A DNA stretch of 64,000 bases from Bacteroidales bacterium (GTDB lineage: Bacteria; Bacteroidota; Bacteroidia; Bacteroidales; UBA932): assembly GCA_017443025.1 (NCBI GenBank), contig JAFSPG010000013.1, positions 40,648-104,647 on the forward strand. The letters run 5' to 3'. How positions within the stretch are numbered: position 1 is the first letter of the stretch; every line of letters starts with the position of its first letter. The notes under the pieces were generated by a model. The model saw nothing but the letters and a program-made list of their open reading frames with translations. It did no database searches and was not told the origin of the DNA. Positions 7,874 through 16,063 of the stretch are shown here, in pieces. The position numbers and the translations under genes were made by a program.

Positions 7874-8311
7874 ATGAAATCAAAATTATTGAGAGTATTA
7901 TATTTAATACCTTTCGCGGTTCTTGGAGTAAGTTGTAGCGTTCCCACAGCAAGTCCTCTGTATTATTGGGGTGGCTATCAGGAGGCAACTTATAAATATT
8001 ATAAAGAACAGACACCGGAAAGTATCTGCGGGCTTATTGTGAATTACGAATATATGATTCAGCATCCCGGAGGAACCCGTCAAGTGCCTCCCCCCGGAAT
8101 TTGTGCGGAGTATGCCTATCTTCTTCAGGCTCCAGGGACTGCTGAGATTTTTGCTGAGCATGCTACAAAAGAGCAGAAAAAGCTTTTTGAAGGAGATGAC
8201 TATGCTACGATTTTTCATGAAAAATCACTGGAAATGTTCAAAAAAGAGATAGAACTGTATCCAGAGTCCGAAAAATTCATTAAGCCAATCTTCAAAAATG
8301 CGAGTAACTAA
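7874..8311 (+). CDS. DUF4810 lipoprotein
   Basis: 145 residues from the ATG at 7874; a GTG at 7859 overlapping the previous stop would only lengthen the signal peptide. Lipobox LGVSC gives Cys21. The mature part begins PLYYWGGYQEATYKYYKEQTPES, the DUF4810 signature, and contains PPGICAEYAYLL and a C-terminal helix ending FKKEIELYPESEKFI. In DUF4810 proteins this region is a helical-repeat-like lipoprotein that always neighbours CsgG and a GNA1162 (DUF799) lipoprotein, as here, so the three probably form one envelope complex. The exact function is undetermined. Confidence 0.8.
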   Translation: MKSKLLRVLYLIPFAVLGVSCSVPTASPLYYWGGYQEATYKYYKEQTPESICGLIVNYEYMIQHPGGTRQVPPPGICAEYAYLLQAPGTAEIFAEHATKEQKKLFEGDDYATIFHEKSLEMFKKEIELYPESEKFIKPIFKNASN

Positions 8312-8329
8312 ACATAGGAGGGGCTAAAT

Positions 8330-9022
8330 ATGAAAAAGATCTTATATTTTTTTGCGTTAGCAATCACTCTTTCAGCCTGTGGTGTCTCAAAACCGGTTAC
8401 CACCAAGGCGACTAAGTATCCTGATTTGTATTCGGAAAAGCCTATTACACTACTTGTGATGCCCCCGATTAACAAAACAGACAATGTTGAAGCTAAAGAA
8501 CTCCTTTATACATCGGTTAGTTATCCTCTTATTGAGAAAGGATACTATGTTATATCTCCGCTGCTCGCTATGGAAGTATTCAAACAGGAGAGCGCATATG
8601 ATTCCGAGGTATTTATCAATGGTACTCTTGAAAAGTTTGGTCAGGCATTTGGAGCTGATGCTGTTGTCTTCTCAGAAATAGAAAGATGGGAAAAGCAGGG
8701 CACGGGCATACATACGGATATACGTTATATTTTCCGTTCTACTCACACTAACAAAGTGCTTTTCGAGAGATATTGTAAGCTTTATCTTAGCTTTAAGGGT
8801 AATTATTCGGGAGGAGGCTTTCTGACTAATTTGCTGGTAAATGTTGCTACCGGTCTTGTTCAGACTGCGGCAAACGATCATATACGCGCGGCCCGTATAG
8901 CTAATAGCTATATTATGTCTGATCTGCCTGTTGGTACATACAGCGGTTTTTTCGGTCAAGACGGAGAGTCGGCTGCGGAAGATTCAGAAATTGAGGTGTC
9001 CCTTAATGCCTCATCTTTTTAA
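8330..9022 (+). CDS. GNA1162-family (DUF799) lipoprotein
   Basis: 230 residues with lipobox LSAC (Cys17). The mature part opens with ITLLVMPPINKTDNVEAKELLYTSVSYPLIEKGYYVISPLLAMEVF, characteristic of the GNA1162/DUF799 family, followed by FGADAVVFSEIERWEK and a strand-rich C-terminal half. Neisserial GNA1162 is an outer-membrane lipoprotein structurally related to TolB-N/CsgG-like domains. Last gene of the CsgG operon; a purine-rich AGGAGG-like stretch precedes its start, which is uncommon here. A hairpin follows. Confidence 0.85.
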   Translation: MKKILYFFALAITLSACGVSKPVTTKATKYPDLYSEKPITLLVMPPINKTDNVEAKELLYTSVSYPLIEKGYYVISPLLAMEVFKQESAYDSEVFINGTLEKFGQAFGADAVVFSEIERWEKQGTGIHTDIRYIFRSTHTNKVLFERYCKLYLSFKGNYSGGGFLTNLLVNVATGLVQTAANDHIRAARIANSYIMSDLPVGTYSGFFGQDGESAAEDSEIEVSLNASSF

Positions 9023-9053
9023 AAGATGTTAATCTTCTTTACACTTGATAACA

Positions 9054-9083
9054 TTCAGCCCGGCGCGAAAGCGTCGGGCTGAA
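9054..9083. terminator. Hairpin between convergent operons
   Basis: Stem TTCAGCCCG(G)CGC / GCG(T)CGGGCTGAA closed by a GAAA loop. Strong stem but weak T tract on either strand; it separates the CsgG operon (+) from the second PorV/S8 operon (-). Confidence 0.65.
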
Positions 9084-9114
9084 ATGATTATATAAAATGT
9101 TAGAATATTGAATT

Positions 9115-10002
9115 CTAGAACTTGTAGGTAAGTCCGGCGATGAAAGTGCCTGAAAGATCACCGAAGAGTGCGGCGACATCAAGGCTGAATCCGCCGAGTT
9201 TAACGCCGGCTCCAAGTGAGAAGTATTTCGGGAGTACAGTATCGCCACCGTAGCAGTATCCGGCGCGGGCAAAGAACTTTTTGTCATAACTGTACTGTGT
9301 GCCGATACCCATTCGAATACCTCCTTTAAAGAAGTAATCTCCCTGAAGTTTACCTTCAATGCCGTGCTTTCCACTCTCGTAGGCATACTTACCTGCTACT
9401 GTTGCTGCCGAAGGAATAGAATATTTGCTCCCGTCATCGGCTTTTACCTTACCTCCGAGATTAGTAATCCCTGCAGCGTACTGGAACCCTGCTTTGCCGC
9501 CTGCGGCCATAAGGTCGATGGAGATTGTATTCAGTTTGGCGCTTGAAGTAAGTTTATTTTCAAGGTACCGCACGGATAAACCAATGTTGAGCAAATGATT
9601 CATGTTGAAAGCAACACTGGCGCCAAGGGCGGTATTGGAAGGCTTGAAGGTGCCGTCCAGCTGGCCCTGGGCATTGATTATATCCATAGATTCACCGGTC
9701 TCACGGAAGCCGGAAACGCCAAAGGCAAGGCGGCCTGTTTTAAGGAAGACATTGGCACCCATATCGGTGGCTTTGGTGGCTTTTGTCTTGAAAGGAGCGA
9801 ACATCAGGGATGCAGTCACTCCGGGCTTCTCATCTTCCAGACGCACCGCAGCGCTATAGAAGGCGGTTGTTCCGCCCTGGGCGTAAGAAACGGGGTCGGT
9901 AGGACGGGCGGCGAACTCCATTGCCACGCCTGCGGCATCCTGTGAATATGCATAAGCAGAGGCAAGGAGCCCGGCTGCCAGAACTGTCAATATCTTTTTC
10001 AT
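9115..10002 (-). CDS. PorV/PorQ-family outer-membrane protein (second copy)
   Basis: 295 residues from the ATG at 10002; a GTG two codons upstream is less likely. Signal peptide MKKILTVLAAGLLASAYAYSQ, then a barrel of amphipathic strands with the family's ADDGSKYSIPSAATVAGKYAYE and FARAGYCYGGDTVLPKYFSLGAGVKL segments and a terminal aromatic (LTYKF). Those two blocks align with equivalents in the 4973-5914 protein (YDIPASIKVAGEYTATL; FARAGFHLGSDEAVLPTFVTLGAGVKF). It follows an S8 protease gene with only 6 nt between them, so the pair is translated together. The last 27 residues are nearly the same as the end of the deleted gene at 6222-6461. Likely partner or exporter of the adjacent protease (inference). 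Confidence 0.75.
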   Translation of the reverse strand: MKKILTVLAAGLLASAYAYSQDAAGVAMEFAARPTDPVSYAQGGTTAFYSAAVRLEDEKPGVTASLMFAPFKTKATKATDMGANVFLKTGRLAFGVSGFRETGESMDIINAQGQLDGTFKPSNTALGASVAFNMNHLLNIGLSVRYLENKLTSSAKLNTISIDLMAAGGKAGFQYAAGITNLGGKVKADDGSKYSIPSAATVAGKYAYESGKHGIEGKLQGDYFFKGGIRMGIGTQYSYDKKFFARAGYCYGGDTVLPKYFSLGAGVKLGGFSLDVAALFGDLSGTFIAGLTYKF

Positions 10003-10008
10003 GGTCAC

Positions 10009-12615
10009 TTACAGTTTAACGATCGTACGTTTAACGGTCTTGCCGTCGGAAACAACCTTCAATCCATAGATGCCGGGGGCATATCCGCTCATATCAATAG
10101 CGGCAGGGTTGAAGACATCGGCAGTAAAGGTTTTCTCAAAGAGCACCTTACCACCGCTGTTGGTGATGGTGACTGATATCTCCTTCTCGTCGCCGTCGCT
10201 GATATAGAGGAAGTCGGTCACCTGGGTAGGATATACGTCCGGCTCAGCCTTGGGGTCGCGGACGCGAACCTGGAAGGAAGTAGTAGCCTTGAGGCCTTTG
10301 GCGTCCTTCCCGGTGATGGTAACGCTTGCGAGACCATAATCCAGGGTGGTAAGATTGAGGACATTGCCAACCTGATTGAGGTGAACGATACCGACGGGAC
10401 TGGTCACGACATTAAATGTAAGCTGCTCTTCGTCGGGGTCGACGATATACTGCTCCATGTTGATGGCCAGCTTGCTGCCTATAACGTCGTAGAACATATT
10501 GTCGATGTCCTTGACAACCACAGGGGCCTGATTCTCCAGGATGGTATACTCAATTTCCTTGACCGTCGTTGCATTATATGCGTCCTTGACAGTATAAGTA
10601 GCCGTATAAACGCCGGGGTTGGCGGCATTGCCAGCTATGGTAAGACGATACACATCATCGGAGATCTTTGTATTGGAGGCTGCGGCGCTTCCGCCAACGA
10701 AGTTAACGGTGAAGCTGTGGCCGTCAGGGTCAGTAATCGTATAATCGACATTAAGCGTCTGATGAGCCTTGACCTTGAAGTCACCCTCGTAATCGGTAGT
10801 AATCGTAGGGTCGCTGTTGGCGCCCGTTGTAACCTGCTTTACGGGCGAAAGAGAGGAATAATTGTTCCAGTAGTCGTAGCCGACGATAGCAGTATTATAA
10901 CCGGCGCTGAAGTCAAGACCTTCCATTGTTGCCGTCAAGGTTGAGCCGAGGGCTGCTGAACCGACCTCGACAACGAGCTTCGTTACCGAGGCAGGAAGGT
11001 TTTTAGGGTCGAGATTCGTGAAGTCAGATGCATTCTTGGAGGCAAGCAGCAGGTAGCCGTAAGCCTTTTTGTCGTCGTCGTCCTTGGTGACCTTCCACTC
11101 GAAGTCGATGAAGTTCGAATGAGTTGAAACCGTATATGAAGTCACAGGGGCGGGAGGAGTAGTTCCGCCGTAGGTAATGGAACCATAAGCATCGAGCATA
11201 GGGCCAATATTGGCAGCCTTGGGAAGTACGCCAGTCTTGGCTCCGCCCAGAAGCCTTTCCTTAAGCATCTCGTTGGTGAAGCCGGGGCCGCCGAAATATG
11301 AAATCAGCAGGGCGGCTACACCGGTTACGTGCGGACAGGCCATCGAAGTACCCTGATATCCGCCGTATTTATTGCTGGTGAGTGTACTGTAAATCGTTCC
11401 ATTGGAGAAGTTTACATCTCCACCGGGGGCTGCGATGTCAACCCAGTCGCCGTAATTGGAATATTGGGCGCGGGTAAATCCGGGGCTCAATGCTCCGACG
11501 GCAACGACTTTGTCATATTCAGCAGGCCAGCCATGGGCCCAGCCCTCATTACCTGCCGAGAAGAACACGACACCGCCCTTCATGGGGCCGGTCTGATTGC
11601 CCTGGGCATCGCAGCCTGCGTTATTGATGAAATAGTTGATAGCCGTACCGACAGAGCCTACGCCACCGTGAGAGGCAGACTCTTCAGAATCATAGACGTA
11701 GCCCCAACTGTTGTTGCAGATAACTGCACCGTGGTCTGCCGCCCAGACAATCGCGTCAGAGCTGTTTCCGCCAATATCCTTGGTTGGGTCGTCGGGATTT
11801 ACGGCGAAAATCTGGCAGGACATAAGTTTGACGCCACCGGTTCCGTCTGAACCGCCGGCAATACCGCAGACGCCCTTGCCATTGTTGTTTATAGCACCGA
11901 TTGTTCCTGCTACGTGCGTGCCGTGATCGTGAGGGGTGATGGTATAACCCACATTGCCGGTAGTAAAGTTCTTGCTGCCATTGGGGCCGCCGGGAATACA
12001 CGCAGCCTTAAGGTCTTCGTGGTTAAGGTCTATACCTCCGTCGACGACTGCAACGATAACATTCTTTGAACCGGCAGTGAAGTTCTCCCAAACAGGGAAC
12101 ACATTGATATCACAGCCAGCCTTGTGGTCGCTGCCTCCTGTACCGTCGTTGTAATAATGCCACTGCTTATTAAGGCTGGGGTCGTTGAAGAAGGCTGGAA
12201 TGGCCTCCTGCTTGATGCGGCGAACAGGCTCAGTTGAGATGACACCGGGAATATGCAGAACCTCATCAGAGGCTTTGGTTACAGTTTTCTCGGCTTCGTC
12301 GTACTTAAGCTTGAACCAGCGGTGAAGGCCCGCCTTGCGGTGACGCGGCTCGAATTCTCCTCCGTCGGAGAAAAGCCTTTCGGCAGTATTCACTCCAAGC
12401 ATGGCTCCGGCCTCTTCAGGGCTAAGGCCGGCAAGAGTATCTGCCATATCATCATTAAGTTCAACAATCATCTCGCCCGGAACGATCGACGGGGAATCGG
12501 CTTCTTCAGCTACCTGAACATCGGCGGCGGGAGCTTCCTCCACCTCCGCCCGCTGGCAGGAGAAGAGCGCGAGAGCAAGGGCCGCGCCAGCGGCCATCCA
12601 AATACTTCTGCGCAT
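10009..12615 (-). CDS. S8 subtilisin-like lipoprotein protease (second copy)
   Basis: 868 residues from the ATG at 12615 (a TTG at 12627 is less likely). Lipobox LFSC gives Cys20. A propeptide region of the same pattern as the first copy (RHRKAGLHRWFKLKY; STEPVRRIKQE) precedes the S8 domain with Asp192 (VAVVDGGID), His231 (HDHGTHVAG), Asn356 (SAGNEG) and Ser424 (QGTSMACPH). Then a fibronectin-like domain, cadherin/Ig-like repeats, and a C-terminal domain opening DVYPTQVTDFLYI and closing with GIYGLKVVSDGKTVKRTIVKL, a degenerate T9SS-like sorting domain. It lacks the Asp-Pro linker of its paralog. It is the middle gene of an operon (unknown exported protein, protease, PorV-like), bounded by a promoter near 13320 and the hairpin at 9054-9083. 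Confidence 0.9.
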   Translation of the reverse strand: MRRSIWMAAGAALALALFSCQRAEVEEAPAADVQVAEEADSPSIVPGEMIVELNDDMADTLAGLSPEEAGAMLGVNTAERLFSDGGEFEPRHRKAGLHRWFKLKYDEAEKTVTKASDEVLHIPGVISTEPVRRIKQEAIPAFFNDPSLNKQWHYYNDGTGGSDHKAGCDINVFPVWENFTAGSKNVIVAVVDGGIDLNHEDLKAACIPGGPNGSKNFTTGNVGYTITPHDHGTHVAGTIGAINNNGKGVCGIAGGSDGTGGVKLMSCQIFAVNPDDPTKDIGGNSSDAIVWAADHGAVICNNSWGYVYDSEESASHGGVGSVGTAINYFINNAGCDAQGNQTGPMKGGVVFFSAGNEGWAHGWPAEYDKVVAVGALSPGFTRAQYSNYGDWVDIAAPGGDVNFSNGTIYSTLTSNKYGGYQGTSMACPHVTGVAALLISYFGGPGFTNEMLKERLLGGAKTGVLPKAANIGPMLDAYGSITYGGTTPPAPVTSYTVSTHSNFIDFEWKVTKDDDDKKAYGYLLLASKNASDFTNLDPKNLPASVTKLVVEVGSAALGSTLTATMEGLDFSAGYNTAIVGYDYWNNYSSLSPVKQVTTGANSDPTITTDYEGDFKVKAHQTLNVDYTITDPDGHSFTVNFVGGSAAASNTKISDDVYRLTIAGNAANPGVYTATYTVKDAYNATTVKEIEYTILENQAPVVVKDIDNMFYDVIGSKLAINMEQYIVDPDEEQLTFNVVTSPVGIVHLNQVGNVLNLTTLDYGLASVTITGKDAKGLKATTSFQVRVRDPKAEPDVYPTQVTDFLYISDGDEKEISVTITNSGGKVLFEKTFTADVFNPAAIDMSGYAPGIYGLKVVSDGKTVKRTIVKL

Positions 12616-12627
12616 AATGTTATTCAA

Positions 12628-13296
12628 TTATTCGGACACGAACAACGGAAGCAGCTGAAGCAGCGACTCCGCATTGTTCCATTTAACTTTATTCTCTTTC
12701 AGGAATGCCTTCAGGGCAGGGGCTCCTACTGCATTCGACACGTCTTTCTTGGTAGCGTAAACGAGCCTGCCGCCCGCAAAGATGTATTTCTTGCGAATCA
12801 GGGGCAGAATCTGACCGCTGTCCTTGTTGGCCCTGATTTCCATGTGATTGAGAGCCGAGGATGAATTGGTTGCGCCGATTCCCTCGAGCGAGCTCAGGTT
12901 CATGGTGCCTAGAGTAGTTGACGAAGAGCCATATGCCGCGCCGGTTGAATTGAGCGCTGCAATATCGACCTCAACGCCCTCCACGACATAACCTTTATCG
13001 GAAGAAGCAAGGACCTTCATCAGCTTGCCTACGGCATTGACATACTGGTCGGAGCCGATTTTTACGGCCTTTACATCGTGAGTTTCCTTGATGAAGTCAT
13101 CTTCGAGGTAATGGAGGCTGCCCCACACGATGTTGATATTCACAATCATGGTCTTGACCGTTCCTCCATGTATCGTCACATAGCCGGGGCCAAAATCAGG
13201 ATAGGCATAAGGCCAGGTAGTAGTGGGAGAGTAATCCCTTGCCATGGCGCTAATGCCAAATATCGCCAAAACAGCTGATAAAATAATACGTTTCAT
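12628..13296 (-). CDS. Exported protein of unknown function, first gene of S8/PorV operon
   Basis: 222 residues with a signal peptide (MKRIILSAVLAIFGISAMA). I do not recognise a family. After the signal come a Tyr/Pro-rich start (TTTWPYAYPDFGPGYVTIHGG), a strand-rich section (KTMIVNINIVWGSLHYLEDDFI), a Ser/Gly/Thr-rich middle (TGAAYGSSSTTLG) and a Lys-rich helical C-terminus. The opening is compatible with an envelope-adhesion or outer-membrane-associated protein. It ends 12 nt before the ATG of the second S8 protease and shares its transcript, so it could be a cofactor, inhibitor or secretion partner of the protease, which is speculation. Confidence 0.6.
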   Translation of the reverse strand: MKRIILSAVLAIFGISAMARDYSPTTTWPYAYPDFGPGYVTIHGGTVKTMIVNINIVWGSLHYLEDDFIKETHDVKAVKIGSDQYVNAVGKLMKVLASSDKGYVVEGVEVDIAALNSTGAAYGSSSTTLGTMNLSSLEGIGATNSSSALNHMEIRANKDSGQILPLIRKKYIFAGGRLVYATKKDVSNAVGAPALKAFLKENKVKWNNAESLLQLLPLFVSE

Positions 13297-13319
13297 TTCG
13301 ATTCAATTGAAATATTTTT

Positions 13320-13351
13320 CAAATATATTCAGTTTGACTCAAAAAAACAAG
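13320..13351 (-). promoter_or_regulatory. Probable promoter for the exported-protein/S8/PorV operon
   Basis: TATATTTG on the minus strand (13327-13320) with CTTG 20 nt further upstream (3 of 4 matches to TTTG), 23 nt ahead of the ATG at 13296. The -33 element lies inside the terminator of the upstream operon. Confidence 0.5.
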
Positions 13352-13380
13352 GCCCCACCTCATAAAGAGGAAGGGCCTTG
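13341..13380 (-). terminator. Terminator of the first SusCD operon
   Basis: Minus-strand hairpin CAAGGCCC (13380-13373) / GGGCCTTG (13355-13348) with an inner CCTC/GAGG stem, followed on the minus strand by seven Ts (13347-13341). It closes the 20494-13401 operon. Confidence 0.85.
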
Positions 13381-13400
13381 CAATAGAGAAATATCAAATA

Positions 13401-15128
13401 CTACTTAAAAGAAGCGTTTGAAGGAACCTTGTTCTTGCGGGCATCAACCTTAGATGCTGTGGGTTCTTCACCACCGCTCACCAGTCTTTCGCCGTGGATG
13501 GAATCCCATACATCGAAGTAACCAAGATATGCACCGTTAGTCTTGCTGTAAGCACCCCATACAAGGTAAGGTGTAGCAAGGTCAATTACACCGGCATAAG
13601 GAACGCTGAAAGCAAAGCCTTCAGATTCTTCATCTGCGGAATAGTTGCCGCGGAGTCCATAAAGGTAACTCTTAGCCTCCTTGAAAATCTGGTCAGGCTC
13701 GAAGGTGATTGTTCCCCTATCTGTATCAAATATACCGTAACAGCCATAGTCGAAGGAGACGCCGTCAAGGAAAGTGATGGCAACATTGTAATCATAACCA
13801 TCTATACTTACGGGCGCGATAGACATACCCATATATGTAGAGCTGGAGGTCAAAGCTGTTGCAGTAACCTCATAATCACCTACTACATCGTCTACGGTGT
13901 AACCGAATGCAAAGAGGATTTCGGGAGTCGTAACTGCAGCGTTGGTGTTACCCCACTCATCCCAGAAGTTGTCAGCTGCGATGGTGAAGGAGACGGTCAT
14001 ACCGCCGGACATCTCATCAGGGATGAAAGTAGTGACGACATTTGCATCTGTCAAACCCCAGGTCTGCTCCCAGTCAAGAGTATACTCGGAAGTGACTGTC
14101 TTCCCTGCGCTGACAGACTTGATGACTGCGCTTGCACCTTCTCCGGTATAGTCGAAGATTTCGAATTCAGAAACGAACTCGAAAGGAGTTTCAAGGTCTG
14201 TGAATACTTCAGGAAGGCCCTCGATGTTGAACTCGAAAGGAACGTTGTCGATGTGACCGTATACGCAGACCTCACCGGGAATAGCTACATAAGCTTCTTC
14301 TTCGTAGTCCCAATCGCATCCTGCAAATTCAGAAGCGACACCGGGGCAGGGGTTACCTGCAAGGTCCTCGAAGGTACCGTCCTCGAAGCTGACAGCATAG
14401 TAAGCACCGGGCTGCTTGATATCAGGGAAGGTAACGAGAACCTGATTGTTCTTAACCTGAACTTCACCTTCAACGATAACAGGCTCCTCGGGCACCTCAA
14501 TTTGTTTCTGCTTGAAGATCTTCTTTCCCCTCTTGAGAGGCTGACCCTGAGGCTCACCAATGTTCCAGAGGTCATTCAGGGAGTAAACCTGAGCGGTAAC
14601 AACCTTGCCCTCTACGAGTTTAATATCCTCGTTGAAGGAAAGGACAACCTGATTGCCCTGAGTCTGGAAATCATCAGTGCTGGGTTCGGGTGCAACTCCG
14701 TCGCTGGTCTGAAGGGTAACGTGAGAAACCTCACCTACGGTGCCGTCGATACTTCCGCAAACTGCATAAACAGTGTAGATTGTATAAGGCTCGGCATTTA
14801 CGGTGAAGGAATAGCTTTCGCTGCCCTCAGCGTATTTTACAGAACCGTTGGTTACACTCGAGTAGCTGCTTGAATACAGCTTGGCTGCGTCAATTGCGGG
14901 ATAGAATACGTCGTTGTCGACCAGGAATGAATAGTACGCAGACTCCGAAGTAGGAGTAAGAGTGACGTCGAAGGAATTGTCGGTTACGTTGGAGATAGAA
15001 ATCTCAACGACACCGGGCTCCACGGGAGTCGTGGGCTTGTCGGCCTTCTGGAAGACGTCGCTGCTGCAGGCGCCTGCAGTCAGTACAAGCGCCACAGCTG
15101 TTGCGATAATATAAAGTGTTCTTTTCAT
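13401..15128 (-). CDS. SusE/F-like multidomain surface lipoprotein
   Basis: 575 residues, lipobox TAGAC (Cys21). Residues ~40-145 form a fibronectin-III-like domain (VVEISISNVTDNSFDVTLTPTS ... YTVYAVCGS). Residues ~155-275 look like a bacterial Ig (Big_5-type) domain, with QVVLSFNEDIKLVEGKV and EDLAGNPCPGVA. The remainder is strand-rich with repeated TYMGMSIAPVSIDGYDYNVAITF-type segments. It is the last gene of susC-susD-Calx-beta lipoprotein-this gene, so it is probably a surface ligand-binding accessory in the position of SusE/F. No catalytic motif is visible and the ligand is unknown. Confidence 0.7.
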   Translation of the reverse strand: MKRTLYIIATAVALVLTAGACSSDVFQKADKPTTPVEPGVVEISISNVTDNSFDVTLTPTSESAYYSFLVDNDVFYPAIDAAKLYSSSYSSVTNGSVKYAEGSESYSFTVNAEPYTIYTVYAVCGSIDGTVGEVSHVTLQTSDGVAPEPSTDDFQTQGNQVVLSFNEDIKLVEGKVVTAQVYSLNDLWNIGEPQGQPLKRGKKIFKQKQIEVPEEPVIVEGEVQVKNNQVLVTFPDIKQPGAYYAVSFEDGTFEDLAGNPCPGVASEFAGCDWDYEEEAYVAIPGEVCVYGHIDNVPFEFNIEGLPEVFTDLETPFEFVSEFEIFDYTGEGASAVIKSVSAGKTVTSEYTLDWEQTWGLTDANVVTTFIPDEMSGGMTVSFTIAADNFWDEWGNTNAAVTTPEILFAFGYTVDDVVGDYEVTATALTSSSTYMGMSIAPVSIDGYDYNVAITFLDGVSFDYGCYGIFDTDRGTITFEPDQIFKEAKSYLYGLRGNYSADEESEGFAFSVPYAGVIDLATPYLVWGAYSKTNGAYLGYFDVWDSIHGERLVSGGEEPTASKVDARKNKVPSNASFK

Positions 15129-15141
15129 ACTTACTCAAAAA

Positions 15142-16047
15142 TTAATTTTTGGTCCATACGGTCTTAGAACCGGCAGCAGTCCTTTCGCCGACGATGAATC
15201 CGCCCTGCCATACATAGCTGTCGGAAACAACACCGATATCGTTGGTAGACTCGAAGACAACATCGCCTGTCTGGGTGAAGACAATCGTTGAAGCATCGTC
15301 AACATAGTAACCGCCGGCATACCAGAGTTCGCAGAGAAGGAGGTCGCCGTCACTCTGGAAATCCTTGTACATTACCTGTCCGCAAGGGAAAGAAAGCACA
15401 TAATTCTCGCTTTCGTCCTTGGTAACGGTAGCGAATACCGGAGAATAAGCAGCAACGCCTGCAACCATAGGAAGCATACCGTCGCACCATACAGTATTGA
15501 TATCTTTGGGATCCTTGGTAAGGGTCATCTGGTAAGTCTGAGGGCCCTGCCAGTACTCGGTGCACTCAACGGTGTATGTTCCGAGGATAGCAGCCAGAGG
15601 ATGGTCGATATCATTGATGGTAACCGTGAAGGAAGCACCAGCACCAATATTCAGACCGGTAGCGGAAAGAAGCTCGATAGAGAAGGTCTTGTCTCCGGTG
15701 AACTCACCGAGGTGAGGAAGTATATTGATGACGATATTAGCCGAACGGCTTTCGCCGTCGAATTCAAGTACTGCGCTTTCGTTGGTGTCTTCGTAATCAA
15801 CACCGGCCTCAGCAGTATCGCCTTCGGCGCCGAGCAGGTAGGAAACGCTCGATACCATAGGGTTGATGCTGGCCATGTTGACGGGAATGACAATCTGACC
15901 TCCATCCTCGGTAATAGAAGCTGAAGAGGAGGGGAAGGATACGAAACTATCAGACTTGCTGAAAGAAGGAGTCTCGTTGAGTTTGTCGCAGGAAGCCAGA
16001 AGGGCTACGCCGCAAACAACAGTAAGTATAGTATTAAAAATCTTCAT
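15142..16047 (-). CDS. Calx-beta-like surface lipoprotein of SusCD operon
   Basis: 301 residues, lipobox LLASC (Cys20). Residues ~25-150 match a Calx-beta pattern: AEAGVDYEDT ... LEFDGESRSANIVINI ... DKTFSIELLSA ... FTVTINDI. The C-terminal half (about 155-301) is a second beta domain, YTVECTEYWQGPQTYQMTLTKDP to FIVGERTAAGSKTVWTK, resembling domains in other SusCD-linked lipoproteins. It lies 16 nt after susD and 13 nt before the next lipoprotein gene. Role: likely substrate binding at the cell surface beside the SusCD transporter; ligand unknown. Confidence 0.7.
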   Translation of the reverse strand: MKIFNTILTVVCGVALLASCDKLNETPSFSKSDSFVSFPSSSASITEDGGQIVIPVNMASINPMVSSVSYLLGAEGDTAEAGVDYEDTNESAVLEFDGESRSANIVINILPHLGEFTGDKTFSIELLSATGLNIGAGASFTVTINDIDHPLAAILGTYTVECTEYWQGPQTYQMTLTKDPKDINTVWCDGMLPMVAGVAAYSPVFATVTKDESENYVLSFPCGQVMYKDFQSDGDLLLCELWYAGGYYVDDASTIVFTQTGDVVFESTNDIGVVSDSYVWQGGFIVGERTAAGSKTVWTKN

Positions 16048-16063
16048 GATTCAGTCCTCCTTA

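Noticed and set aside
13494-14873. Long plus-strand open frame opposite the SusE/F-like lipoprotein gene
   Set aside because: Antisense shadow; composition is not protein-like, and the minus strand has lipobox, Ig-like domains and operon context.
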